Positions 45,639-56,800 of a stretch of 64,000 nt of DNA are shown one piece after another (within the stretch, counting starts at the first letter, position 1; each line of letters begins with the position of its first letter). Location: the NCBI RefSeq assembly GCF_029227915.1, contig NC_079879.1, positions 34,952,490 to 35,016,489 of the forward strand, read 5' to 3'. A program made the translations under genes and the position numbers. The DNA comes from Hydractinia symbiolongicarpus (Eukaryota; Cnidaria; Hydrozoa; Anthoathecata; Hydractiniidae). The notes under the pieces are model-generated. The model was not told where the DNA came from, did no database searches, and saw only the letters and a list, made by a program, of their open reading frames with translations.

Positions 45639-46930
45639 ATGTCTGGTGGCGAAAGTGTACCGAGAGGTCAGAAAAGACGGAAAGACGACAGATCTGCTCA
45701 GGAAAGACTTTCTCTTTGTAATATTAAAAGTTAAACCAAGTTTGAAAAGGATAATTATAAATCAGGAAAGAAGTTCAAAAAGAAGCCCAAAGTTTCTTTT
45801 AAGCTTAAGGATAACAAAAAACAATACGAGTTTGATGAATCTTTTCCACGTGACCTTGAGACGTTGGGATATCTGACAAAGCAAGGCTCAAAGCACAGAT
45901 CTACAAAAATGTTACAGGAGATTCTTCTAATATTGAAGAAAGAAATTATTAATCAAAAAGTTGTCGAATGTATCGTCGACGATCTCCAATCCTCTAGATA
46001 GAATTCAGTTTCAGAATGCTTAATCAGACCTCGAACGAGTTGTTCTCCACAGTGCAACTAACCTTAAGCCAACAGGAACTTGCTTCAGGTCCGGAAAAAA
46101 ACAGACACGTGCGAACATGCTGCCCGAAGCTAAAAAATAAAAGCACATTTAAAGATAAGTTAATATTTCCTTAATTTCGTCTGCAAGATGTAAATCAAAA
46201 TCCAATAATAAATTTGAAAGTGTAAGAGGCAATTTAAAAAACAAAAATTTCCTTTTGAGATTCCATAAAAGGAAACAAAACAATTATAGATATCCTAAAA
46301 CATGGCTATAAATTTCTATTTTCCTCGACCCCGAAAAAAGTGCATTTTTAAGATAATAGATCATCTCGTATGGAGAAAAAATTCGTTACTGCCTCAATAA
46401 AAATACTGCTTGAGAGCAAAAGGATTCCGGAAACTGAATTTACTTTTCGCCGTCCCTCAAATACGAGCTAACTCCATCTCAGATTGTATTAATAAGATCA
46501 TTCAAAACTTACCGTATTCAACAGCGAGAAATTTAGCAAAAATGCTTCTGAAAAAACTTATACAAGATCATAGATGCAGAAATGTCTTAAGATTCTCGAA
46601 TTAATCTGAAAGAAAAAGATCAGGCTATCAAGGAAATTATCTTTTGGCGTGATAATTTTAAATTGTTTAACACAAGACACATCATTCCCTACAGAATTGT
46701 AGAAATAGATGTTTAGTAGTGATTACGTTATAGCGTACGTAAGAACGGACAGCAAAGCATACACCTGTTTTAAGAATTTTAAACTTTATGAGAAAAACTT
46801 TAGTTTCACATGGCGTGAATTATATACAGTTCTGTTTACATTAGAAACATTCAAAGCCATACTCCACTCACTAAATTTTATTTCTCTAATAGCGTCCTAA
46901 GTCTTAAAGAAATTACATAGACATTAAGGA
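45639..46930 (+). pseudogene. DIRS-type retrotransposon fragment (gag-like, RT and RNase H pieces)
   Basis: From the ATG at 45639, a Lys-rich gag-like part includes KKQYEFDESFPRDLETLGYL near 45820-45870. At about 46284-46430 the frames show HGYKFLFSSTPKK, NNRSSRMEKKFV and ASIKILLES, the start of a DIRS1 reverse transcriptase. At 46603-46890 comes KEKDQAIKEIIFWRDNFKLF and finally FTWRELYTVLFTLETF, the RNase H segment. Most of the RT core, the methyltransferase-like part and the tyrosine recombinase are missing. Many stops and frameshifts: a fossil. It lies directly downstream of the BEL/Pao fragment in the same orientation. Confidence 0.75.
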
Positions 46931-47162
46931 TCTTATTGAAGAAGAACTACTTTGTTCATCACTAACATACTGCCAAGCAGTGAGCGGGATTCGATCCGCG
47001 GTCCCCAAAACTGGGAGACGCAGGCGAACCCACTACACTACGTGCTGCAATATGTTAGTGATAAACTCAGATAGTTTATCCGGATGGATATCGGAGAATG
47101 ATGTTGAGAATGAAATACGGATGTGCTATGATAAATATTCACCTATATGTATTAAGGATCTT
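46923..47162. repeat. Segment between 12 bp direct repeats ATTAAGGATCTT
   Basis: ATTAAGGATCTT at 46923-46934 recurs at 47151-47162. The ~216 bp between them contain the tRNA-like palindrome at 46958-47062. The direct repeats may be the target duplication of a retroposed sequence. Confidence 0.55.
46958..47062 (-). ncRNA. tRNA-like sequence in a 16 bp palindromic stem
   Basis: On the minus strand an A-box-like TAGTGTAGTGGGTT, an anticodon-arm-like GTCTCC-CAGTTTT-GGGGAC and a B-box-like GGATCGAATCC occur at tRNA spacing. The outer arms, ATCACTAACATA at 46958 and TATGTTAGTGAT at 47051, extend inward as ATCACTAACATAYTGC to 15 of 16 pairs. The position before the putative anticodon is not U, so this is unlikely to be a working tRNA. 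A tRNA-derived SINE or folded mobile unit is more likely. Confidence 0.6.
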
Positions 47163-48444
47163 CTTTTCCGCTCAGCAAAGTGAATAAGAAAATAATGCTT
47201 TTTATTTTTTCAGAATTTGTAATGTTATTCCACTTTGTTGTGATGCATATGTAAAGAAACATTATCAGAACTACTTTTCTTCATTCACACAATCACAGTG
47301 CCCGCAAACCCAGTTAATTTTTTTTATGAATTATGTCGTGACATCAAGTTAAGTAAAATCTATTTACACTCAACAATAAAAGTTATGTCAGTTGTAATAG
47401 TTATTCATTTAAATCGGTGTGACGTGTATTATGCGTAGCTAGCTGTACAAGGTAACAAAATAACAGGGTCACTAATTCAATGCGTATTAAAAATTGTAAA
47501 AATTTGTCAAAAATTAAATCATTCTACTAAACAATAAAATAAAGTACAAATTAAGAAGTAGAACCTATGTGACACAGAAACAAATTTGCATGCGATTGCA
47601 AACAATTTTTTCGTTGAAATTGCATAAAACTTTGTTTCTGTGTCCGCCGAAGCTCGAGGTATGGGACAATTAACCAAAAATGTTACTATTTGGCTAAACT
47701 TATGGTAAGAGTCAAGAAGTGGGTTTCTAACTGTTACCATTAGATTATCTGTAAAAACAGTGTACAGCTAAACAGTTCAAGTTTCTTATATAAAACTTGG
47801 TGAACGCTCTTTGAACGTGAACGAAGAAGGAAATTGTGTGTTTACATGCATTCATGCATACGTGCGTAGAAATTTCAATGTTCACATGCATGCATGCATG
47901 CATATAGCAACCTTAACATTACGGCTGATTTGTTTTTTACCTCTGTACAAAGAAGTCATAGTTTAACGTAGCTATAGTTAAAATGTAAAACACACTTTGG
48001 GTATGAACGCAATGGGAGTTTCAGTGTTAAGCATGGCTTTTTCTTCCGCAAAATAGTTATATCTATAATATTTTTCGAATGAGAAGACAATGACTGGATG
48101 CAAGATGTACTCACATATAATTAATATATTATATATTACTTGTTTCTTTAAGTTTAGGCTTTGTTTACCTGCCACAGGAAAAAGTAAGTTTTTAGTTTTG
48201 TTGATATTTGTCAAGTAAATACAGATTGTGACTTCAATAGAACTGCTGCATATATAAAATATATAAAGGCTGTGATTGCAATAAGAAGAATACAATGATA
48301 CCTTTTTAAGCTTAGTTAAATGAAACAGCCAACGTATCGATCTTTAAAGCAAGTAATTTAGGAACCGAGGCTTTTTTGGTATTCTACTTTTCTTGCTTAG
48401 GGTATGTAAAAGAAAATAGGGTCATTATATTTTTGCGTTAACCA
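47163..48444. other. Unassigned non-coding DNA
   Basis: No gene recognised. A TGCATGCA microsatellite lies at 47882-47902. AT-rich otherwise. Confidence 0.35.
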
Positions 48445-48685
48445 GGGGCGGATTTACACATTGGCGAAGTCGGCACTCACCTAAGGAGAAATTTAGCCTC
48501 CCCGCGCTTTCTATAATTGTTACAATTAGGTTCGATTTTCACTACTCTTTTTTATATTATGTTGTAGCAGTGTCTCCTTCACGGTGCTTTGCCGAGTCTG
48601 TAAGATTTTTCCTAGTGCTACGGTACCGATTTAATATTTTGTTCTATTTCATACGTCAGGCCTATTCCCAAGTGACTCCATAGGC

Positions 48686-48772
48686 TACCGTGAAATTTGG
48701 TAAAGTCGGCGAAAAGCACATTTTGCCGACTGTGGAGTGCTTTTCGGCGACTTTAGGTAAATTTACAGCAGT
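48686..48772. repeat. ~30 bp inverted repeat (hairpin)
   Basis: GGTAAAGTCGGCGAAAAGCAC at 48699-48719 is mirrored by GTGCTTTTCGGCGACTTTAGG at about 48747-48767, with similarity extending outwards into AAATTT on both sides. The stem is ~28 bp with a ~27 bp loop. Confidence 0.8.
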
Positions 48773-49369
48773 TTTCTATAGGCCGACAGAAGATCCACCT
48801 TACAAAGACAATTGTTTATTTTAATCATTGACCGTTGCATATGACAATCTCGGCAAGATAGGCTGAGATTTCCCTATTTCAATTCTTTTTGTTCACCATG
48901 GCTTCAGCAATGAGCACGAGAGAATGCGTAGAGTCTGCTGTAAGATGCAATAAAAGCAACAATGCTAAAATTTTGCACTCAAAAAAGAAGAAACATTACT
49001 GGAAAACATTTATTCTCGGTGTCGCCTGTGATTGCAGAAGAAAAGCAGTTTGGAAGAAAAGCAGGTTTCGACTTTACAAAAATAATAGCATTAACTCGAT
49101 GACTACGCTTTCAGGTACATCTGTTTACTTTTAGTTCCATTGATCTTAGAGTAAGACACACAATTGCTTTCTATTGCTGTGCTAGCAAGTGTGAACATGA
49201 AACTGTTTATAGTTTTACTTTTAACACATTTGAAAAAGCTTTGTGTCAATTTTAAAAGAGCTTGAAAGAGCGTTCTCTTGGTTGTTTTTTTTTGTTTATT
49301 TTTTTAAGTAACAAAACATTATACAAATATATGTGCATATTTTACATGGCTAGCCTCACAAATATCGAG

Positions 49370-49642
49370 GGATATACCCTGTCTTTTATTTTCAGGAGGG
49401 GCCATGGCTTAGATGGGGAGTCCTAGAGTATGTAATGCTCATTTTGAGCTACGCAGACCCAATTAAGGGCCGCGCTCTACTAGACAAACCTCGGCAACAT
49501 CCACAGTGTGCCATCTTCCAAATTCCTCCACATGGCTTGGGTTAACATTCACTCACCCTGTTGAATCGCCGTGAAGAGGAGTCGAACCCCGGTCTCCCGC
49601 ACACAGTACAAAAGCTATAACCACTAATCTACTACGCCACAA
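49370..49642 (-). mobile_element. tRNA-derived SINE
   Basis: Minus strand: the tRNA-like head has A-box GTAGATTAGTGGTTA (plus 49616-49632) and a near-consensus B-box GGGGTTCGACTCC (plus 49578-49590). A ~200 bp unrelated body (GCCATGTGGAGG, CTTAATTGGGTCTGCGTAGC) and an A-rich tail (AAAATAAAAGACAGGG) near 49385 follow. The order head-body-tail is typical of SINEs. The tRNA head is too altered to be a gene. Confidence 0.75.
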
Positions 49643-51056
49643 AAAGTAATATCAAATTATAATGTCACAATAAATTGAATAGCTAGTCAGCTGGTTACTT
49701 TTTTGTAGCTGGTAAAGGTGTAATATGTATAACAATTTGTTAACTTCTTAACAACTTTGTATGTTTACTTTTGTAGATTCAAAACTTTTCAAACGATTTT
49801 ATAACATGCCACGAGGCCAAGAAAAGATCACTAATTTTGGAAGGAAAACTTTGACAAGACTTTATGATGTTTTGGCGTAAAATCTCGAGCCTTGTATCGA
49901 AATAATTCCTGGAAATGGTGCTAATTATATACGATTCGAATAAGGAAAAGGCATGGCTTTATTTAATGGGTGAAATGACAAAAGTTTTTCACATTTTCAC
50001 TAAAGAAGTTGTCATGCTGATAGACTTAAAAAATGTTTGTTGTTCTATCAACATGGCGAACATGACTTACCATATATATTTACTTATTACAACCATATCC
50101 AGATGGACACAAAAACGTGTAATAATCTAGCTAACGATATATATGTTCTTGAATGATTTTGTTTTGTTAAAAATTTCAAGTATTTATAGTAATTATCGCA
50201 TAACAGCTAAAAGGTAATTTCAAGTTTGATTCAACATTTTAAGGGTGTGAACTAAAAATGGTTACCGAAGAAAAAAACAGTTTTTTTTCTTGCTATTAGG
50301 CTAATAGGGCTAAATGTTTTTGACTGAATGTTGTGCTAAATCAGTGTTCATTCTTTCGTTTTTGTAGGTTGTTGTGTTGTAAGGTTGTTTTTAAGTAGCT
50401 ACATAATCATGCCATTTTTATTTTATTGTATTTATGTGTTGTTGTTTATGTTGTTGTTACTATGATGATTACAAATAAAGCCTATTCACATATGTATTTT
50501 GTGTTGCTGTTTTTTGCTTATTTTTCTTTCAGGCCTCCTCTTTCATGTTATTAAATGTTTTGAATAGAATAAATATAAAAAGAAAATTTATTAGTAATAT
50601 ATACTGTTTTGCATTACCGAATTATAAGAATCATATGTCTTTTTTACTCAATCTAGTTGCCGAAAATTTATAGCTTCTAAGAGATATTATATTTACCCAT
50701 AACTTGCAAAAAAATTTCTGGTTGTGGCAGAAAGAAGAAGTTTTGCTAGCTAGCTAATTTTAGCCTTAATTCTTCTGAAAACATTATTTGGCTTTCATTT
50801 ATGAATTTTATGATTGTTTTTTTCAAATAACATGTAAGAAATAGACTTGTAAAGGTCCTGTCTGCTGCATTTTGGAGTGCTGAAATAGGTAAATAAGCTA
50901 AAGCTTTTGGGACTTCGCCCCAGACCCCAATTGGAGGGCTTACAGGGCCCCCCAAAACCCCCATCTGATTTAACACGCGCAAATTTTACTATGCAAAAAT
51001 TGCGCATTGCTTCGCTTCGCAAATCCGCCTAAAGGAAAAGAAAAATCCGCCCCTGT

Positions 51057-53699
51057 TAAATTAATAGACACTTCCCAAATTTATTTATTTCATGTGCCGC
51101 AGCTTTTTAAAAATTATTTGGCAGAAAATGGATAAATAACTGAAATACTCGACAAAATTTAATTATCCTGCATTCGAAAAATTTTAAAAAGTGTAGGCTG
51201 ATAGAAGAAATGAAAAATTTAATGGTTTTACCCTGCATGTTTTAAACGCTGGCTGATTTTGTCGCTCTTATATCCTTGTTATTGTTTATAGTACAACTAT
51301 GATAAGTTTCTCAAAGACGTAACTGTTTAAAAGTTTTACTAAGTAAGAACAATTATCTAGAAATATTATAGATTTTTAGCACAGAAATTTTTTTAATAAG
51401 ATCTTTATGTTTCAAACGAGTTGTTAGCCTCTTGAGAGAACTATTTATAATGTTACCCTTTCTTGGTAGTTATTCCCTGCTGTTGAGAACAGGAATGTTT
51501 TTGTAATAAGCTGCTTCGTTGTTTTTTTTCGTGTTGTATCTAGTTCTGCTTGCAAATCTCGAAGTTTTTCAGTTCAATAATCGTATTCCTAAGTAATTAC
51601 GCTCTGGCCTAGTTTGAAGTGGCAAATATTTTGTCACTTTAAGGTCAGGTCTAACCGATAAACCTATTACCTGCTTTTACCATTCGTCTGCTTTTTGTTC
51701 TTGATCGTCTGTGTGGCACAGTTTACGGTTCTTATTAATTGCTCCACAGGGAATGGATGGTAGCTTGGTAGCTAACACTTTTACTTGTGGCTTACCCTGG
51801 CGTGCGACGCCGGGTCTCCAGGCTGGTACTCATTAAAGTTAATCTTGCAGAACTGTTCAAACTGTTTATTCACAGAAAATAATGACCATGAATTTCTTTC
51901 ATAGTGTCGACTTGTGAAATATAAAAACAAACATTTTGTTCCTGTTCTCACAAAAAATTTCACATTGTTGCCTCTGATCTAAGTTAAGGTGCAACATCAA
52001 AAGCATTTTAAGGACAAAATTATACAGAAATTAATTACTGCTTTTTTAGGCCGGAACCATTTGAGTAACCATTTTGTGTTTCTTTCAAGGAAAATTTTAC
52101 AAATTGCTTTGTGAAGTAATCCTCAAGGAAAAATTTGTTTTTGACTGAGCAAAATTACTAGAGAATTTTATTTTCCTAAAAAAAACCAAGATGCTGAATG
52201 CAAATTTTAAGAGTTAAGATATCTTCCTGTTTGTCAGCCCTATATTTTGGACTTTTAAATAATTTTTTTACTAAATAAGCAAGAGTCTTAAATGTAACAA
52301 AAAATAAACAAGAACATTCCAAGAATTCCTAATTCTGAAATCACAAATGTGTAATATGTATGTTGTAAATACTTTCAAAAGTACCCTCACTTGAACAAAA
52401 ATAAACACCCGCAACTTTTTTTTTAAAAGCCCCCCTTCCCCACCACCCATCCCCCCAGGAAGTATTAAAATTTTGCAATATTTTTTTCATCACAAGCCCC
52501 GCTAAAAGTAAGAAAACGTTTAAGGAAACATATTATTAATATTTATATACATGTCAAGCCGGCCGCAATTTCTGAAATAATGATGTTTTTTCAGCTGGCC
52601 AGCATTAGCTTTGATTTACGGACAGCATGTGATTGATATCTGAAACTGTTTAGTTACAACAAATTAAATCATGCTCTATACTGTCAGGCATTAACCATTT
52701 TCATATCATTCTGAGGATTACGAAAATGTACTGGGTTGAGCCTTAATACCATTCGGTCTAAAACAAGTCTGACAAGCTCAGTTGAACTAAAAATAAGCGT
52801 CATGTTTTTAAATAAGTCACTTTGATAAATGAATTTGTACCTATTTCTTTGTTTTTCGGTCCAAATCCATTATTTTCTTAAGACATTCTTTTCTTATAAT
52901 TACTTTACTCCATAACAACCTTCAAGTCACTAATCTTGATTGTACTCTGGTTATTACATTTTTTATGTACACGAAACAAGCCTCCGAGACGTTCAAGCAT
53001 GATAATATTGTCATTAAGCTTAATTAATGAAAATTTTTGTTGGTCTGTTTTCTACATACGAAATGCACACTAAAGTACAAGAGAAATTATTTTATAATAA
53101 AAATAATAACAGACAAAAATGGTGAAAAAGACATTTCTTCTCAGCAGCGGATCTTAAATACACTGTTGTGACATGGAACCAGAATTTTCTGTTACCGCTT
53201 TGTTGCTATCCAAAAATATACATTACAGTTGTTGATGTGAACAAGTAAAATAACAAGAGTGCCTATTTTCGATAAAAAAAAGTTAAAAAAGTTAAAATCA
53301 ACCAAACCAAATGCACAAAACGTATCAAAAGAAGTGAAATGACATTGTTCACAAATTTTAGAGACGTCTACACTATCTAGCTAGCAAGAGTTTTACAAAT
53401 ATAATATTAGATTATGTTACTGAAATATTATAACCATCAGAGAATTTAGCTGTTTTTTTCCTTTTATCTATCGTTTTGCCCCAACCCCTTTTTCACTTCT
53501 GTTGCGACATTGCGACATTGAGACATTGAGTCATTATTATCCAAGGTTCACTCTCATGTGCCAACTTGCGCCATTAGTACTCATAACTGACTTTAAAACT
53601 TTTTCTTTTGTCTATCACATTTTGGATGACAAAGGAAGTCTTAGGATATCCCTGAAAACACTTTTGCATACTTGTGTGTCTATTTTCTCATTCTTATAG
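51057..53699. other. Non-coding stretch upstream of the astacin exons
   Basis: No exon recognised; the signal peptide and propeptide exons of the astacin gene should lie here or further left, but I cannot identify them. At 51794-51815 an ACCCTGGCGT-GCG-ACGCCGGGT hairpin stands out against the AT-rich surroundings. Confidence 0.4.
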
Positions 53700-53826
53700 A
53701 TACGACAACAAACATCACAGAAAGCGCGTTGCAAAAGAGTGTAATAAACCTAGACGAGCAGGGAGTTCCGAAGGGTATATGGTATACCAAAACAGTTCCC
53801 TACAGGATCGCACCTGAGTTCAGTAC
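53700..53826 (+). CDS. Astacin gene exon: start of catalytic domain
   Basis: Acceptor TTCTTATAG at 53691-53699. Reads to [16 protein letters not shown], the N-terminal strand of an astacin domain (usual form W...vPY.i). It ends with two bases of a split codon before GTACAT (53827). An earlier GTACGT donor at 53823 is possible but breaks the phase with the next exon. Confidence 0.75.
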
Positions 53827-56800
53827 GTACATCTTGACTCGTCAAATTTTTTAAAGGAACAGTGTTAACAACTATTCAACTGTCTTTTTCGTAAGCCGGT
53901 CAATAGCATAGAGTGAGAAAATTTCCTAAATATTTTTTAAGTTATGTAAGTTCATATGGGGGTGCTATGCCCATTAAAAATAGCGAGGAAAATATATTTT
54001 TTCATTTAGCGATGTACTTTCCCACTTAAAATTATTTGTATTGTTGTAAATACGAGTTTGCGCAAGTTCCCAAAAACCAACATGCTTGTGGGATGCATGT
54101 ATATTATATAAGATAGCCAGTTTGAGTTGATTGATCACAACTTTTTTCTCACAGGAGGTAAGTTGAAAGTCAAAGCCTGGTATGAGAATGTGTCAAATTT
54201 GAGGAAATTATATTTTGTATAATGCATGTTATTCTTAGAGAAAATCTTTAAGGTAGTACTCACTAACTTTGTTCTTGGATGACATTCACAAAGCAATGAA
54301 TAAATCACAACTAACTGGCGCCATTTTTATCGATGTTAGCAAGACTATCGATACAATAAGTTACAGCGTCATTTGAAATAAACTCCTGAATTATGGCATT
54401 CTCGATCATGAAAAGCAATTTTTTACAGATTACTTGTTTTACCGTTGGGAGCACGTTTCGTAAAAGACCGCGATATCTTCGAGTCAACCCGTATTTTGTG
54501 GTGCATACCAATTCATTCTTTGTTGGCTGATTTTCTGCTCAATTTTAATGAGGTTGAAAATCAACTCGAAAACTGCGAGAATATAATGTACCTCAACGGG
54601 ACAGTCATTTACTTTAATTACAACTGTTCGTTTTTAACTAGTATTTTGAACCTGCAAAAATATTATTGACAGAAATAAAAGTAAATAAGTAATAAAAAAT
54701 AAGTGTTCAAATGTTTCCTACAAGCTCAAACAAAATGTGAAAAGAACCTATTTAATGGAAATAAAACTTTCCACCTTAACTTGATAGAACAAGTCATAAA
54801 ATTTCGGGCCTATACCTCAACTAGAACAATTAGTGTCAAAATTAAACCGTCGGAATTTGTAAGTATACAAGCATCTCACAGTAGCGCTATTAAAATAAAT
54901 TCTCATTTAGATGCAACAGAAAAAGCGAAAATTGTAGCCGTCATGGATTCTATTTCGAAGAATTCTTGTGTTAAATTTCAAGAAATACCACAAACAGAAA
55001 CTAAAACTCATCATATTCGAATCGTCTCAGGAATTGGGTACGTAGTTTTTTGTATTACATGCAATTATATACAAACAATTATATCGTATATCATATAATT
55101 CTAGGTAGCTATAATTATTATTTGTATTAATATGTGAAGTAAAAATAAATAAAATAATGGGGGGCATTAGCATATGAAAATCGATACACCTTTCTCGTAG
55201 CTAAATTATGTGTTGCAATATTGGCATATAAAGAAGAAACTTCTTAGTAAAATTCATAAACATAAAAAATGCAACCCGAAAATGTATATATTTATATGTT
55301 GGGAATGACCTTGTCTGTCTGTCTGTGACTTTTGTAAAGTTGAATATAATTTTATAATAGTTTTAACAATGTCTATAAAAAAACATCATCTATAAAATTC
55401 TTCCGTAATTTACCAAACTTTGACTTTAAAACAATAGTACCGTCAAGAATAAATATATTAAGATTAGTTTTAGGGTCCACACAAAATAGGTACTAGCTAA
55501 ATAAAATTGTAAAAAAATCTTTGTTTATTCAAGGGTTATTGCTGATGTCATTGAAAGTCAAATGATAGATCTTTGTTATTTCTTTTTTGCCTAAATGGAT
55601 TTTTCCACGGGCCTTACCGACCAATCTCTTATAAAAATACAAAGGGTGTGGCCGTCTGTCTGTGACAGGCAAAGTGAATGTGTTCATTTTTCTTTGCCAA
55701 AACTTTCTGTAAGATCGCCGAAAAAAGTATGTCCAATTTGCCAGTGGGTTTAATTTGTATACGTCACTTTCGTGAAAACGACTCAATTTATTTTGCTGAA
55801 ATAAATTTATCAGCTAACCTTCAAAAAATGGCTACTCTCGACACAAAAAACAACAAAAATGGTTTAAACAAGCATATTTACGAAAGATGAAGAAAGTGAA
55901 GAATTGGTAGTAGAAAAGTCAAGTTAAAAGTGAAGAGTAGCGAAGTGATGAAGCAAAGTTAGAAATAGAAAAAAAGGCTAGGCTGTTTGGTTTTTTATGT
56001 TGCTGGAGGTTAGTGTTACTTTATTTATGTCGCACATGTTAAGTTGTCAAGCAGACTCAGGAAAAAAACACTTAAAATCTCAAATCCTGTAAGTTTAATA
56101 TTGTGCGTCGTTTATGGTAAAAAACTTAGCTTAATTATTGTGTCTCCTGGGTGTGTAACTACTGTATTTGTCCTAAAATTCAAACTGTTGCATGAAGGGG
56201 GTAGCTGGGTTTTACATTACTAAGGTTTCTCTTTATATGCGTTTTACGAAGCAAAAACGGCTAGCTATTGGCCTAGCTAAGTCTCCACAGTTTAGGGTAT
56301 TTAACTACCCCTAGTAATCCTTATAAAATCCTTGTAATTGAGAAAATATAATAAATCTCATTAGGATTAATCGTAGAACTTGAAACTTTCTTTCATCAAG
56401 TAGAATCCTTCTGTATGTTTTGGACACGTGATCAATCCGACTTCTTCATTATTTCTTGTTGGGCTTAATCGAAAAATCGAAAAGTCGAAAAAAACCTGAT
56501 TCTCGGGCTATTTTTCGGAATTTTTTAGGCCAACTATGTTAAAACCAGAATATATGTTAAAAAACTTTTATCTGCCTTTTAGAAACTTCAAAATTTTAAG
56601 CTTTTGATGACGTCAGAGCAAAAGTGCTGACATAAGCAAAAATTAATTGCTATCATTTTGCTCCTTTTGTGACGTACAACAAGTGTGGCAAGTTTGATTC
56701 AATTGGAGGCGGGATTATTAGAGCCAGGATCCGTTTACCCCCCCACCTCCTTCCCTCCTCGGTTATAATTTGTACGGAAATCTCGGGTATGTTATTTTGT

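Larger units (their letters stand above)
48445..51056. mobile_element. Segment bounded by inverted AGGGGCGGATTT ends (hAT-like termini)
   Basis: CCAGGGGCGGATTT at 48444 and AAATCCGCCCCTG ending at 51055 are inverted copies. CAGGGGCGGAT is a common terminal motif of hAT-type non-autonomous elements (general knowledge). The flanks read GTTAAC on the left and TTAAAT on the right, so no clean 8 bp target duplication is visible. These may be the ends of two separate insertions. The interior contains a hairpin (48686-48770) and a SINE (49370-49640) but no transposase. Confidence 0.4.

Noticed and set aside
46958-47062. A functional tRNA gene
   Set aside because: The T-arm is irregular, the base before the anticodon is not U and the sequence sits in a longer palindrome; tRNA-derived element is more likely.
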